Of a stretch of 64,000 nucleotides of DNA, positions 48,655 to 60,194 are shown one piece after another. How positions within the stretch are numbered: position 1 is the stretch's first letter; the number at the start of each line of letters is the position of its first letter. The notes below the pieces were generated by a model. It worked only from the letters and a program-made list of their open reading frames with translations, searched no databases and had not been told where the DNA came from. The stretch is from Brachypodium distachyon (taxonomy: Eukaryota; Streptophyta; Magnoliopsida; Poales; Poaceae), in contig NC_016134.3 in NCBI RefSeq assembly GCF_000005505.3, forward strand, positions 28,657,584 through 28,721,583. The letters run 5' to 3'. The translations under genes were made by a program, and so were the position numbers.

Positions 48655-49112
48655 GAGAGGTGAAAAATGTGGATCTTACCGGTATCTTTTTATCCCAAAA
48701 TTTCCGTTAGGATTTCCCCGTATGGTTTAAATTTCCTTAGGGATAAGATTTTACTGTTCGGAAAGATTCGTGAAGACTACTGCTAAAACGGAAATTCCGT
48801 TAAAGTTGTATTCTTCAGAACTTTGAAGACTGGCGGTTTTACCGAAAACAAAACTCATTTTTGAAGAATGAAAATTCTTGTATCACCGACAAGGATTTTG
48901 ATGATACCCGGATTACGATGAACATACTTTGTGTACAGACAAGAGATAGATAAGATAGATGGGTTCTAAGGTGTGCTTAAGTTTCATTTTCATCTGGCAG
49001 TAAGAGGCAAAAGCAGTGAAGAACAGCTGCGCAGATGAATTTGAAGAAAGAAGCAAACAACAGGCTTCTAAACCTACTGAAGACAAACGAAAACAAAGAA
49101 CAGATAACACAA
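48655..49112. other. SIRE spacer upstream of the internal promoter
   Basis: AT-rich, with recurrent TGAAGA/TTCTTCA words as in the rest of this element. The right border with the Gypsy fragment is near 49110-49130. No coding feature. Confidence 0.45.
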
Positions 49113-49208
49113 ACTGAGGAATAACTGTTGCATGGTGGCAGCATTCCCTTCTGCGTCGGCATTGTTAGCCTCGGCGTTGTTGGCGGGGTTCCGACGTCTC
49201 GGAGGCAT
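49113..49208 (-). pseudogene. First about 30 codons of Gypsy gag, truncated
   Basis: ATG at 49208 followed by MPPRRRNPANNAEANNADAE, the usual start of Tekay-type gag polyproteins. The similarity stops near AATMQQL, where SIRE spacer begins. Confidence 0.65.
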
Positions 49209-49489
49209 CTGTTTAGGGTAGCATAGATGAGGAAACAGATAGAATAGAGCTAAGGATAACTAAACCCTCAAAACAAGGTAGTAACTCAAGCATACACTCA
49301 TCAATCATAAAAGTTTTGGAAAACATAGCACAACACACTTGTTTATGGTGGGGCATTGCCCATAAGGAAAAGAGTACGAAGAAAAAGCAATCGACCTACA
49401 TTGCCATACACATAGATTGTATGGTCAATGACTAACTCGCAATGGTGATAACGATAAAAACTAATAAAAGCTGGTAGGCATCAATAGGT
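49209..49489. other. Spacer between the extra ORF and gag start of the Tekay-like element
   Basis: AT-rich linker without a frame. Confidence 0.4.
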
Positions 49490-50362
49490 CTAGGGGAGTG
49501 TGGCTGTCGGTGTGGTCCCGTTCGCCTTCATCTTGGACCGGGTGTTGGTAGCAGGGGTGTCCATCTCGTGGACCTCCTGGGGCTCCTCCTCCTCAGTCGG
49601 CTCCTCCTCTTGAGGCTCCATGTCCTGATCCTGTGGTGGAGGTGGGACCTGGTCTGGCGCCGGTGCGGCAGCTGGTGCTGCTGCGGCCGCTGCTGCGATG
49701 AACGCCTGGAACTGCTCGCAGTAGTAGCGAGCCTGGTCCCTCTCGTACTGCAGCTGCTCGATGGCGTCTCCCATATTGAGGACAGTGTCCTCCAACACGG
49801 CCTTGTCCTCAAGCCACTGGGTCTTCTCTCCCAGCAGATTACCAACCTGCTCCTCGGCTAGGTCGGCCCGGGTCATCTCGTGCTCGAGACAAGACTCCAA
49901 GTCCACGGTGTTTATCTCCATGTTCTCGAAGTGGGTCGTCACTGGGGTCGCATCCTCGTCGTTGGTCGTAGCCACTGCCGAGCATGCATGGTTCCGCCTT
50001 CCAAAGAGGAGGAAGGGGGAGTCCTCGGGGAACTCGTGCCGATAGTCCCGACACACCTGTGCGAAGGCGCACTACATGGCAAACTGGAGGCCCTGCTCGA
50101 AGGTGGGGTAGCGGCTGATGAAGGTGATATCCGGCGTAGCTGGCGCGATCTCACGGCCCCGGATCTTCGCCTCGATCTCCCACCGTGGCTGCCATCCCTC
50201 GGGTGCGGCGGTCTCAACTCGGCCTCTGAACCTGGGTGGTGGCAGGTCGAGGAAAGCACACAGTGCCGCCAAAGGGGCACTGAACAGCTGGTCGTCGTCC
50301 GTGGAAGGGTAATAGACGCGGGTGAACGGCGGTACATTGCCGAACGGTGTTGGGCTTCCCAT
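49490..50362 (-). pseudogene. Extra ORF between primer site and gag of the Tekay-like element
   Basis: A frame of 290 codons, MGSPTPFGNVPPFTRVYYP to NGTTPTATLP, is broken by one in-frame TAG at 50072-50074. It has an N-terminal compact region (LAALCAFLDLPPPRFRG, then WEIEAKIRGREI), a central Glu/Leu coiled coil (LAEEQVGNLLGEKTQWLEDK), an Ala/Pro run and an acidic tail. It has no zinc knuckle or gag core motif, and a separate gag start lies downstream, so it is an additional protein of unknown role. Removing the single stop would restore the whole frame, so it was probably coding recently. Confidence 0.7.
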
Positions 50363-50828
50363 CTATAGAAAATAAAGAAGGAGATAAGGGAGTATCAGTG
50401 ACATGATCAAATGGTCGAATGTAAGTAAAAATAAAATAAAAGTGGTAGAGTGGGAATCAAGTGATAACATTAATATCAAGGGTGGAAATGTAAATATAAA
50501 ATTGGATGCATACTAACATGTGAACAACATGGCAACATGATTATAGTGGTGTATGGTGTAAAAATCGAATATGCATCTGTGGTAAAATATATTAAGCATA
50601 CATATGTAGTAATAAACATAGTATTCGGTGTATATGTGGAATAAAACAATAAACATGTCATGCATATGTAAGTTATAAATGCAAAGATTTAGATGAATAG
50701 GGATAAGGAATAAAATGTATGTATATAGATATAAAACAGAAAGGGATGAGAACATTTCCTAAGGTTTGGTCTTTGGTCTTGTCTTATCTTAATCCAAACT
50801 AGGGTCACGTTCCTACAGGCAACACATT
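50363..50828. other. Untranslated leader of the Tekay-like element
   Basis: AT-rich DNA between the primer-binding site and the extra ORF. A purine-rich minus-strand interval with no protein signal. Confidence 0.4.
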
Positions 50829-50840
50829 GCTCTGATACCA
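50829..50840 (-). other. Primer-binding site of the Tekay-like element
   Basis: Minus-strand TGGTATCAGAGC, complementary to the 3' end of initiator tRNA-Met, 2 bp inside the LTR end. Confidence 0.9.
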
Positions 50841-50842
50841 TC

Positions 50843-53800
50843 TGAAGCGATCCCCCTTCACCAAGGGTTTGATCTCTGTGCTTACTTGTGCTAGTCCCTG
50901 GATCGACTCACTAGCACACACAGTTCAAGATGTAATACCAAGATACAAAGGTCAAAAGTACTTTATTACATCGTATCATCCTGAACTTAAATTGTACTTA
51001 CAAACTTGCATGACTTCTTAGGCCAGCATAAACAAATAATGTTCAAAACCATGACAACAATGTATCATGAAGCTGCAGCGGAAAGGTAGAGTAAAAGGGC
51101 CTCATCTACTCCCAGAGGAGAGAGCATGTTGGAATGTAAGCACATGACCCATGACAAAACGACGAACCTTACTCATCGTCGGATCCACCTGCATTGTTAA
51201 TTACAGCCACTACGTGGTCAATACATTTGAATGTATTGGCAAGCTCACTAGAGTTATAAAGGACCTACCAAGTACATGCATAGTTTGGCTAAGTGGGGTT
51301 TGGCTATTTTGCATAAAAGCATCATTGTTAAAATCCTATTATTTTTAGACAAATAGTTTTGAATTCTATTGGACACGGGGTAGAAACACCCATGCTCCTA
51401 TTAACCTAGGCACATTGAGTAGAAACATCAATGCTCCTACCCAGTTCAAACCATTCATTTTATTAGGAAATTGGAATGAGTGAGACTTTCCTTACAGCTC
51501 CGATGTCTAGTTGCTCATAATTGTCCGTAACCGGGGACACGGCTAAGTACTTAGTTTGACACTCTCGAGAGGTGGTACACTTTACCCACAAGAAATCGAC
51601 GTGTTAATCCCTTGCTGTCCTCCAGGTGGAGTAGCAACGGCATCGATTACAGGAATTTTCAGAACATATTCCCCCAAACCACCTGAGGGACGCGCCCCCA
51701 CCTACACTGCTACATACCGATGTCACCTCGGATCCGGGTTCATATTTCTTACATCCATCCTGGCAGAGCCCATAATACCATGTGGTTGTACTGGAAGCTA
51801 CTAAACAGGAAACTAGTCCAGTCTCTGGTTATCCCGGGTGGCATCCCACATTGTGACGCAGGCGCTCCCCGAATCGCACGGGGAGGCGACCATGGACGCT
51901 CCCGAATCACACGGAGAGACGACTCAGCGGGCCCCATAGAAATGGACCTAACGTCACGACATCCGAAAACTCAAAGCAGCCCACCCAGGACGATTCATTG
52001 AATTACTTGTTTTGCCATACACTAGGAAGATCATATTGTAATTCAATAGTATCATATTTGTAATAATACCACCCTCGTATATTATCATAGCATAGCCTCT
52101 TACTACTACGATGGCAATTGGTGGTGAAGTCATGGCAAAGGTATCCTATACTACTAGGACAGATCATAGCTAGCATAGATACAATAATAATCCTGACAAC
52201 GCAACTAATAAAAATCTAGTGCATAATAAAATAATGGGTATATGATCAAAGTGAACTTGCCTTGATAGTAGATGGAGTTCAAACACTCGTCACAATCGCA
52301 AGGTTCGCTCTCCGAGACTACTATACAATCAACAAACATATACACACACATAAACACATAATACATACATGACAAAAGAATATGTATGCCATGATGCGAT
52401 GCAAAACATATGACATGGGTGGGTTGGTTTTATTTGAGTGATCTACTGGTCCAAGGCATTGACAATTAGGCACATGCAATTAGGGTTTTTAAATGAATTG
52501 TAAAGCCTAGGGTTTAAACCCTAAAATGAGGTTTTATTAGCATCAGCCAAATAGATTAATTCAAAACATTTATTTCTCTGTCCCATTGGACAGAGGACAT
52601 TAAAACAAAATTTTGGGCACTGGTTTCATTCAAAAAAGACTTCTAAATAATTAGTTATGATTTAAATGGTATGAACCCTAATCTGTAATTTGAATGTGAT
52701 TCAAATATTAAAATTTAAATTTGGACAGTGCCAAAAGATTCTACACTTTCTAAGGATTCCAAAACGGTGTGGATCATTAAATTTGGCCAAACAGATTTAA
52801 AGTTATGATCATTTGAAGTTACAGGGGCCTATCTGCAAAAGTGCCTTTTATTAATTCCGGGGGATTAAAATTACATTTTTATTTTATAAAACCGGGTGCC
52901 ACGTGTCGCAATCTCATTGGTGCATAACGGTTCGGTTAAAAGAAAAGAAATCGGGATCTAATCTGGACCGTTGATCACGATCGGACGGACGGGGACTCTC
53001 GGGCTCACCTAGGGTTCCGGCGAGGAAACTCCGGCGGCGGCGCGGCGCGGGCGGGGACGGCGGCGGGGTCTCCGGTGGGGCTGGCGTGACGGGGAGGCGC
53101 GGGGACGGAGCGGCGCGGCACGGCGAGCTCGGGGACGCGGTCGGCGCGGGCTCGGGCGGCGCGGGTCGGCGCCTAGGACGGGACGAGCGGGCGGCGCGGT
53201 CGGCGGACGGCGGCGCGGGCACGGGCGCGGCGGCACGGGGACGCTCCGGCGACATGGGCGCGACGGTGAAGGCACGGGGAGGCGCGGCGCGGCACGGCGG
53301 AGACGGGGCGCGGTCGGGGACGGTCGGGGACGGCGCCGAGGACGAAGATGGGCGGCGGCGCGGGCACGGCTCCGGCGAGAAATCGGGGCAGCCCGGCGGC
53401 GCGATCGGATGAGGAAACAAGGGGGAAAGAGAGAGGAGGTCGCGGGGGTTATAAAGGAGTGCTCGGGCATGAAAATGGAAGGCCGGAGGAGCGGATTGCG
53501 GCGGCGGGCGCGCGGGGACGGCGGCCGGAAATCGCACGCGTGACCGGCGGCGCTTTCCTTCGGGGAAGACGCAGCTGACAGGTGGACCCCACCTGTCAGC
53601 GACTGCGGGCGCGCGCGCGCGGACCGGGCGGTCTGGGCCGGTCGGGCGCGGTCGGACTGGGCCGGTTCGGCCCATTTTGGCCGGGCCGGTCCGGTTTACC
53701 CCTTTTTTTTTTCTTTTAGGCCTTTTCTTTTTCTGTTTTTCTCATTTCTTTGATATCTTTTGTGTTTGAACTCCAAATTGGTCCAAATAAATTCCAGAAA

Positions 53801-54152
53801 ATTTGTAAAATCATGTTCTACCATGATACAACTTTTGGAAGTAGTTTCTCTTCAAAATAAAATATATAAAAATACATTTGCCCTATACATGACTTTAGGG
53901 CTATATATGTGTTTGAATAAAATACTTTTTCAACTCCAATTAGTTAACCAAAAATTATGGGATAGCTTATATATGCATTAAACCCTTTTTATACCTCAAC
54001 CCTATTGGTTTGAAAATCCAAAGGTTACAGGGATGTAAACAAAATCTCTTAAAGTCTTTTGTGATTCAAAATTTGAATTCAAACATGCAATTGTGGCATG
54101 ATGCTCATGGATGCAATGCACATGTAAAGGTTTGAAATTTTGGGATGTTACA
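50843..54152 (-). repeat. 5' LTR of the Tekay-like element (3310 bp)
   Basis: Minus-strand start TGTAACATCCCAAAATTTC (at 54152) and end GATCGCTTCA (at 50843). It includes a very GC-rich block (52980-53690) and AT-rich flanks. Open frames inside the GC block are compositional. Confidence 0.83.
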
Positions 54153-55327
54153 GAGAATGTTGGACGGGATTGTTGGCAATTTTTATGGCGCTCTCGTTGT
54201 CACACAGAAGAGGAATGACATCCACTGAGATACCGAAGTCTCTGAGAGTTTGTCTCATCCAAAGAAGTTGGGCACAACAGCTGCCTGCTGAAACATATTC
54301 TGCTTCAGCCGTCGAGAAAGCAACAGAATTCTACTTCTTTGGAGACCAACTCACTAAGGACCTTCCGAGAAATTGGCAAGTGCCGGATGTGGATTTTCTG
54401 TTAACCTTGCAACTGGCATAATCTGAGTCAGAATAGCAAACAAGATTGATAGAAGCTCCTTTGGGATACCAGAGACCGAAGAATGGAGTGTGAACTAAAT
54501 ATCTGAGGATTCTTTTCACAGCCATGAGATGACAGTCTCGGGGATCTGCTTGAAACCTTGCACAGATGCAAACACTCAACATGATATCTGGCCTAGATGC
54601 ACAAAGATAAAGTAAAGACCCAATCATGGAACAAAAAACCTTTTGATCTACAGGTTTACCGGTTGAGTTGAGGTCTAGATGACCATTTGTGGGCATTGGA
54701 GTTTCAATTTCCTTAGCAGATTCCATCCCAAATTTCTTCAGCATGTACCTGATGTACTTTGTTTGAGAGATAAAGATTTTGTTCTTCATTTTCTTGATTT
54801 GAAGACCGAGGAAAAACTTCAATTCTCCCATCATAGACATCTCAAACTTCTCCGTCATCATTTTTCCAAATTCTTCACTGAAATCAGGGTTAGTGGAACC
54901 AAACACAATATCGTCCACATATATTTGACACACAAAGAGATCATCATTCATTTTCTTTGTAAAAAGTGTTGAATCAATTTTACCAATTTTGAAACCCTTT
55001 TTTGACTAAGAACTTTCTGAGGCATTCATACCAGGCTTGAGGTGCTTGCTTCAAGCCATAGAGTGCCTTATCAATTTTATAGACATGATTAGGATGTTCT
55101 GGATCTTCAAAACCAGGAGGTTGTTCAACGTAAACAAGTTCTTCAATTTCACCATTTAAGAATGCACTTTTTACATCCATTTGATATAAAGTTATGTCAT
55201 GATGATTAGCATATGCAAGAAGAATTCTAATGGGTTCAAGACGTGTAACATGGGCATAGGTTTCACCGAAATCCAAACCTTCAACCTGAGTGAAGCCCTG
55301 TGCAACCAGTCGTGCTTTGTTCCTCAC
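54153..55327 (-). pseudogene. SIRE reverse transcriptase and RNase H, broken
   Basis: 55327-54980 holds the RT start (RLVAQGFTQVEGLDFGETYA, MDVKSAFLNGEIEELVYVEQ, ALYGLKQAPQAWY). A frame change leads to 54951-54331 with CQIYVDDIVFGSTN, then RNase H (YSDSDYASCKVNRKSTSG, LSTAEAEYVSAGSCCAQLLW). It stops at IANNPVQHS, where the Tekay-like LTR is inserted (54152/54153). The YVDD site is intact. Confidence 0.9.
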
Positions 55328-55455
55328 GACGATTCCGTCTTCATCTTACTTATTTCTAAAGACCCACTTGGTGCCGATGGCATTTTGTCTTGGCCTTTCC
55401 ACAAGGGTCCAGACTTGATTTCTCTTGAAATTGTTCAGGTCTTCATGCATAGCCA

Positions 55456-57054
55456 TTACCCAATCCGGATCCGATAGTGCTTCATCCGTCGTCTTTGGCT
55501 TAATTGAAGACACAAAAGAGAAATGCTTAGAAAAATTTGAAACACATGAGCGAGTTTGAGTACATCTTCTGATGTCTCCAAGAATTTGATCGACAGGATG
55601 ATCCTTCTGGATTCTTTTGCAGATCTTCGGATGATGTACTTAATCACCTGCAGTGCTAGGTTGTGCTTCATTTGAAGCAGCAGTTTGTTTTTCAGCTGGG
55701 GTGGAAGTTCCGGTTTGGTTAAGTTCTTCAGCTTGTGAAGAACCTTTTTCATTTTGATTCTGGATTCACTTTGCTTGACTTCTTCTGGATGAATATCACC
55801 AATGGCCATCTTTTGGATATTTCCTAAAATTTCTTCAATATCTACAGACATTGGCAATTGCTCTTCCTGTGAGCCGTTAGTTTCATCGAATTGCACATCC
55901 TTAGCAATTTTAACAACTTTTGTGGTGTTGTTGAAGACTCGATAAGCATGTGCATTCGAGGGATAACCCAAGAAGAAACCTTCGTCGCATTTAGAATCAA
56001 ACTTAGCTCGTCTATTCTTCTTGTTGAGGATGTAGCATTTGCTTCCGAAGACCCTGAAGTATGACACATCAGGCTTGCGGTTGGAGATGAGCTCGTATGG
56101 TGTTTTCTTCAAAAGTCGATGAAGATACAAGCGATTTGAAGCATGGCAAGCGGTGTTGATGGGTTCAGCCCAGAAACGATTAGGAGTCTTGTACTCCTTC
56201 CGCATAGTCCGGGCCATTTCAATCAACATGCCGTTCTTCCTCTCCACCACTCCATTTTGTTGAGGAACATGAGGTGCAGAGAACTCCTGCTTCACGCCGA
56301 ATTCATCGAGAAATTCTTCCATCATCAGGTTCTTGAATTCTGTTCCATTGTCACTTCGCACACCCTTGATGGATACTTCAAACTCATTTTGGGCTCTTCA
56401 TGCAAACTTCTTGAAGATCTGAACTACTGTGCTCTTATCATCCAAAAAGAACAACCAGGTGAAACGTGAATAATCACAAATCCATATGAGTTACCTCCTA
56501 CACTCATGTAAGTTGTAGGACCAAAAAGATCCATGTGAAGCAACTCGAGAGGTCTTGAAGTAGACATGACATTCTTCTCGGGATGAGACGCTCCAATTTG
56601 CTTCCCAGCTTGGCACGCATTGCATCAACGATCATTTTCAACAGAAACGTTCTCCAAGACTCGGATGTGGTCGCCCTTGACAAGTTTGCTCAAATTCTTC
56701 ATGCCCACATGACCGAGTCTTCTATGCCAGAGCCACCCTAGTGGTGATTTTGCAACAAGACACGTAGGGGGTGAGTATGAGGAGTCTTCAAAATTTACAA
56801 GATAGAGATTACCCTTTCTTCGCCCTCTGAAGACAAAAGAGTTATCCTTTTCTAAAGTTACATACACATATGGTCTTGTGAAGCAAACGATTAGTCCATG
56901 ATCACATAGTTAAGCAACAGATAGAAGATTATATCCAAGTGATTCAACAAAAAGTATTTCATTGATAGACAGGTCATTTTCCTTAGATATAACAACTTTG
57001 CCGAGACCAATTACCTTTCCCTTACCATTGTCACCAAAAGTGATGTTCTCATGA
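55456..57054 (-). pseudogene. SIRE GAG-pre-integrase and integrase, broken
   Basis: It begins abruptly at HHENITFGDNGKGKVIG (cut by the Tat LTR). It continues through FRGRRKGNLYLVNFED, the pre-integrase HRRLGHVGMKNL and CNACQAGKQIGASH, then the integrase core (HMDLFGPT, MRSDNGTEFKN, PQQNGVVERKNGML) and the post-core VFGSKCYILNKKN and GFFLGYPSNAHAYRV. There are stops after LLSVA and after VENDR plus frame changes, so it is not translatable. Confidence 0.9.
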
Positions 57055-58076
57055 TGTTGAGGACTCTCGCACCAGTGGTACTCAGGGTACCACCGCTGCA
57101 CGACGCGTGGGCCCCGTTCTCGAGTTCCCGGGAATGTCTCATCCCGGGGGGCGCCTATGAGCTCCCCGGCAAGCTACCAGCCCGGAAGAGGCCAGCGGGG
57201 CTTCGGGAAACATTTCCGCCTGGGCACCTCCCGGGAAGCAGCTTCTCGGGAGAGGTTCCCGGGTGCGCTGGGCCCGGGTGCTTCCCGAGGTCGACTTGCC
57301 GGGGCTGGAGGTTCCCGGGCGAATGCCCCCGCCTCAGGCGCGGGGCCCAGCGGTCATATCAACAGTGCCACGCGGGCGCGTGGCGGGCGTGGGATACGCG
57401 GTCCCACCAGGGCAAGGAGTGAAGCGCACGGCTCAGCAAACGAGCCGACCGACGGATAGTTACCCGTCCGATCAAAGGAACAGTGGTTGTCCAATCCTAC
57501 CCTAGGGTTTTAGGCCCCTAGCAGCGGAGGTGGCACCCATGCACACCACCAGCTCACCGGGGGGAGTTGTGTGCCTCCCCGCTGGACACTTGTAGCCCAT
57601 GCACCGTGGCACTTGTGGCATTCCCTTGTGTATAAAAGGAGGACCCATGCCAACGGTCAGGGGGTTCCGCATTGTTGGACAGTCATTCGGTTCCACAAGT
57701 TCCATTCGCTGGCTCGTTAGGTCGAGGATCAGTTAGCTCCAGTAGACAGCTAGCAGAGAGCAGTAAGGAGTACTTAGACATTGAGAGGAGGCCCGGGAAC
57801 TTGCCCGGCAACTTGTAAACATTTGGTCCGCAGTCAATACCAGCTCAGACAAGCAGGACGTAGGGTTTTACACCTCCGAGTGGCCCGAACCTAGGTAAAA
57901 ACGTGCGTGCATCTGTTCTTGGATTAGCGCGCACCCTTAGCACTTCGTCTCGCCGGCCCCGCGGGGCCCCATCGGCCGTGCCGGCGATCACCGGGTCTCT
58001 GCCCCAGAGGCCCCTACCGAACCTAAAAGGGGGACGTGGATGCACGCCCCCGGTGTCGGAGCACCGAGCGACGACA
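57055..58076 (+). repeat. 5' LTR of the Tat-lineage Gypsy element
   Basis: 1022 bp from TGTTGAGGACTCTCGCACC to GAGCGACGACA, with TATA box TATAAAAGGAGG at 57631. It is followed at once by a primer-binding region (TCTGGCGCGCTAGGTAGGGG, 58077 on), characteristic of Tat-type elements. The likely 5-bp target is catga (57050-57054), but the partner is outside the window. Confidence 0.85.
57631..57642 (+). promoter_or_regulatory. TATA box of the Tat LTR
   Basis: TATAAAAGGAGG on the plus strand, about 445 bp before the LTR end. Confidence 0.65.
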
Positions 58077-58185
58077 TCTGGCGCGCTAGGTAGGGGGCGT
58101 GGGAGTGGACAACCCCGGAGATCACCGGCAGCAGAGTTTCCATCAGTGTCGGCTTCGCTCTTCTTCGCCGACGAGTCTAGTCACC

Positions 58186-60029
58186 ATGCCCCCCAAGCGG
58201 GCTGGTGACTCACGCATAGACTTGCGTGAGGCCCCAGCGGCACACACGCGGTCGCACGACGTGCGACCCGAGTCGGGGACTCAGGAGAACCCCGAGCCCT
58301 TGAGGGTGCAGCAAACGCAGCTGCCTCCACCGCCTCCTCGGCCGTCGACCGACAATCGGCCGAAGGGACCGGCTGCCCCCAGTGCCGGAGTCAGTCGGGC
58401 GAGCATGCACGGCGTCGCCCGGGCCAGCCAACGGGTTTAGTCGCGGCCCGAGGATGCCCCGTGGCAGCGGCACCAGGAGCACACCGCGTCACGGGCAACC
58501 CCTGGGGGTTCACACCCTGCACACCCGGAGGTGTCCGGGGCCAGGGTGGGAAGCAGCCGTTCAGGAAACCGGCTGCCCCCGTGCGAACCCCGGCTGAAGC
58601 CATCGTCGCCGCGCGCGTCATGGTGCGGTACGAGCCGTAGTAGGGCACGCCGGTGCACGAGACGTGGGGCGAGGAGTTGGAAGCGCTTCTCGCCCTGGCC
58701 GCCCAGCAGCCACAAGGCGAGGGCGCCTCAGTAGGCTCCGGTCACGGGCAGAACCCAGAGCACGGAGACGCGCCGCCCGACTCACGACGGGAGGAGAACC
58801 CTCCCCCTCCTCAGTGAGGCCAAGGAGGCGGGGGCCCGGAGGGGTCCTCAAACTCATCACCCATCGTTCCGGAGGGCGATGCGCGTGGCATATTGAATGC
58901 CCGCCAGCAGGACCTGCGCCGGCGCTTGGAGCTCCAAGCGCCGGCGCAGGCGCGAGGTGGAGCGCGAGCGCCCACAGGAGCAGGAAGACGCTCCCATGGG
59001 CCCCGAGGACGGCTGCACCGCGTTCACTTGCCAGTTGCAGCGGGTGATGTGGCCCCCTAAGTTCCGAGCGCCTGCGCTCGGTACGTACGACGGGACTGCT
59101 AACCCCAAGGATTTCCTCCTGACCTACACGTTGGGCATGCATGCCATCGGCGCCGACAACAAGGTCAGGGCGAACCGGTTCCCGATGGTCCTGAACGGAT
59201 CAACGCGAACCTGGTTGCTCAACCTGCCCGCCGGGTCCGTCGCCACTTGGGCGGACCTGCACGAGCAGTTCGTGAGCGTGTTCCAGGGCGGCTATAAGCG
59301 CTCGGGAACCATGGCGGAGCTGCACACTATCGTGCAAAAACCGGGAGAGACGTTGCAGGCCTTCGTCAACCGCTTCTCTAACCTCTCCTATTCCATCCCA
59401 GAGGCGGAGGCAGCCGCCATCATCAACACCTTCGCCATCAACGTCCGCGATCCCAAGATGCGCGAGAAGCTGAGCACGCATCGGATCCAGACAACATAGG
59501 ACTTGTACGCCCTGGCGCACAAGTGCGCCATGGCCGAGGATGGGCGCCTAGCGCCCGAGCTGGCAGCCCAGGCTGCCGCGAGCCCTGGCGAGGGCTCGCA
59601 GAAGAAGGGTTCCCGCAAGCGCAGTGGGAAACAAGTCCTCGCTGCGGACTCGGGGGCTCCTGCCGCGAGGCCCGCAAAGAAGGCCTCGCCGGGTGGAGAG
59701 TCTGGCAAGAAGCAGGGCGACGCGCCCCGCTGCCCCATCCACAGCAACTCCACCCATGACGCGCAGAACTGCCGCGTTCTGCAGGGGATCAAGCAGCGGC
59801 GGGAGCAGCACCACAAGGAGCGCCGCGCCGCCGGCACCTGCTTCAATTGTGGCGACATCGGGCATCTCTCCCGAGATTGCCCGAACGACCCCAGAGCAGG
59901 GCCGAGGCCGGCCGGCGGTGGTGCCGGCAGGGGTGAACCCCAAGGGGGGCGCGGTCAGCCCCGCGTTGGGCGGGAACGCCCTCCTCGGGGACGCGACAGG
60001 GCGCGCGCTGAGGAGCAGCGCGAGTAGGT
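58186..60029 (+). pseudogene. Tat-type Gypsy gag, broken
   Basis: ATG at 58186 (MPPKRAGDSRIDLREAP). Stops at 58438 and frame changes up to about 58890 break the N-terminal part. The gag core is well kept at 58987-59499: FRAPALGTYDGTANPKDFLL, MVLNGSTRTWLLNLPAGSVA, WADLHEQFVSVFQGGYKRSG, GETLQAFVNRFSNLSYSIP. An in-frame TAG at 59497-59499 precedes the rest: Gln/Lys/Ala linker, then the CCHC knuckle CFNCGDIGHLSRDC (about 59839-59880) and an RG-rich tail. This is retrotransposon capsid/nucleocapsid, non-functional as read. Confidence 0.88.
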
Positions 60030-60194
60030 CAGGAAAATTGAGAAAATTAACAAGCTTGATTGACTAAGTGCTGAATGATTACATGGACTAATCAAAAGGT
60101 GATTGTTCAAATGGCGCTAAGCGCCGTACTTGCAGGAAAAGCAAACAAAGCAAGATACAGAGGGAGCAGCGAGCACGGCTGGGGGCTGCGGCAA

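Larger units (their letters stand above)
49113..54152 (-). mobile_element. Tekay-like Ty3/Gypsy element, 5' part only
   Basis: 5' LTR (50843-54152), a Met-tRNA-type primer-binding site, an extra ORF and the first codons of gag, all on the minus strand. The rest of gag, all of pol and the 3' LTR are missing; the left end joins SIRE spacer DNA directly. The right LTR border interrupts the SIRE RNase H after IANNPVQHS. A long LTR starting TGTAACATCCC with this primer site suggests the Del/Tekay chromovirus group. Confidence 0.8.
42513..57054 (-). mobile_element. SIRE/Maximus-like Copia element, interrupted twice
   Basis: Reading right to left: pol from the GAG-pre-integrase to RNase H (57054 to 54153), an inserted and truncated Gypsy element (54152 to about 49113), spacer and envelope-position ORF (about 49112 to 44497), purine tract and 3' LTR. 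The right end is cut at 57054/57055 by insertion of a Tat-type Gypsy element, so gag, most of the protease and the 5' LTR must lie beyond that element, outside this window. RT and RNase H motifs and the position of the extra ORF point to the SIRE lineage. Confidence 0.82.

Noticed and set aside
52914..53675. 253-codon minus-strand frame in the Tekay-like LTR
   Set aside because: Pro/Arg/Ala-rich, lies in the GC-rich part of an LTR where many frames are open.
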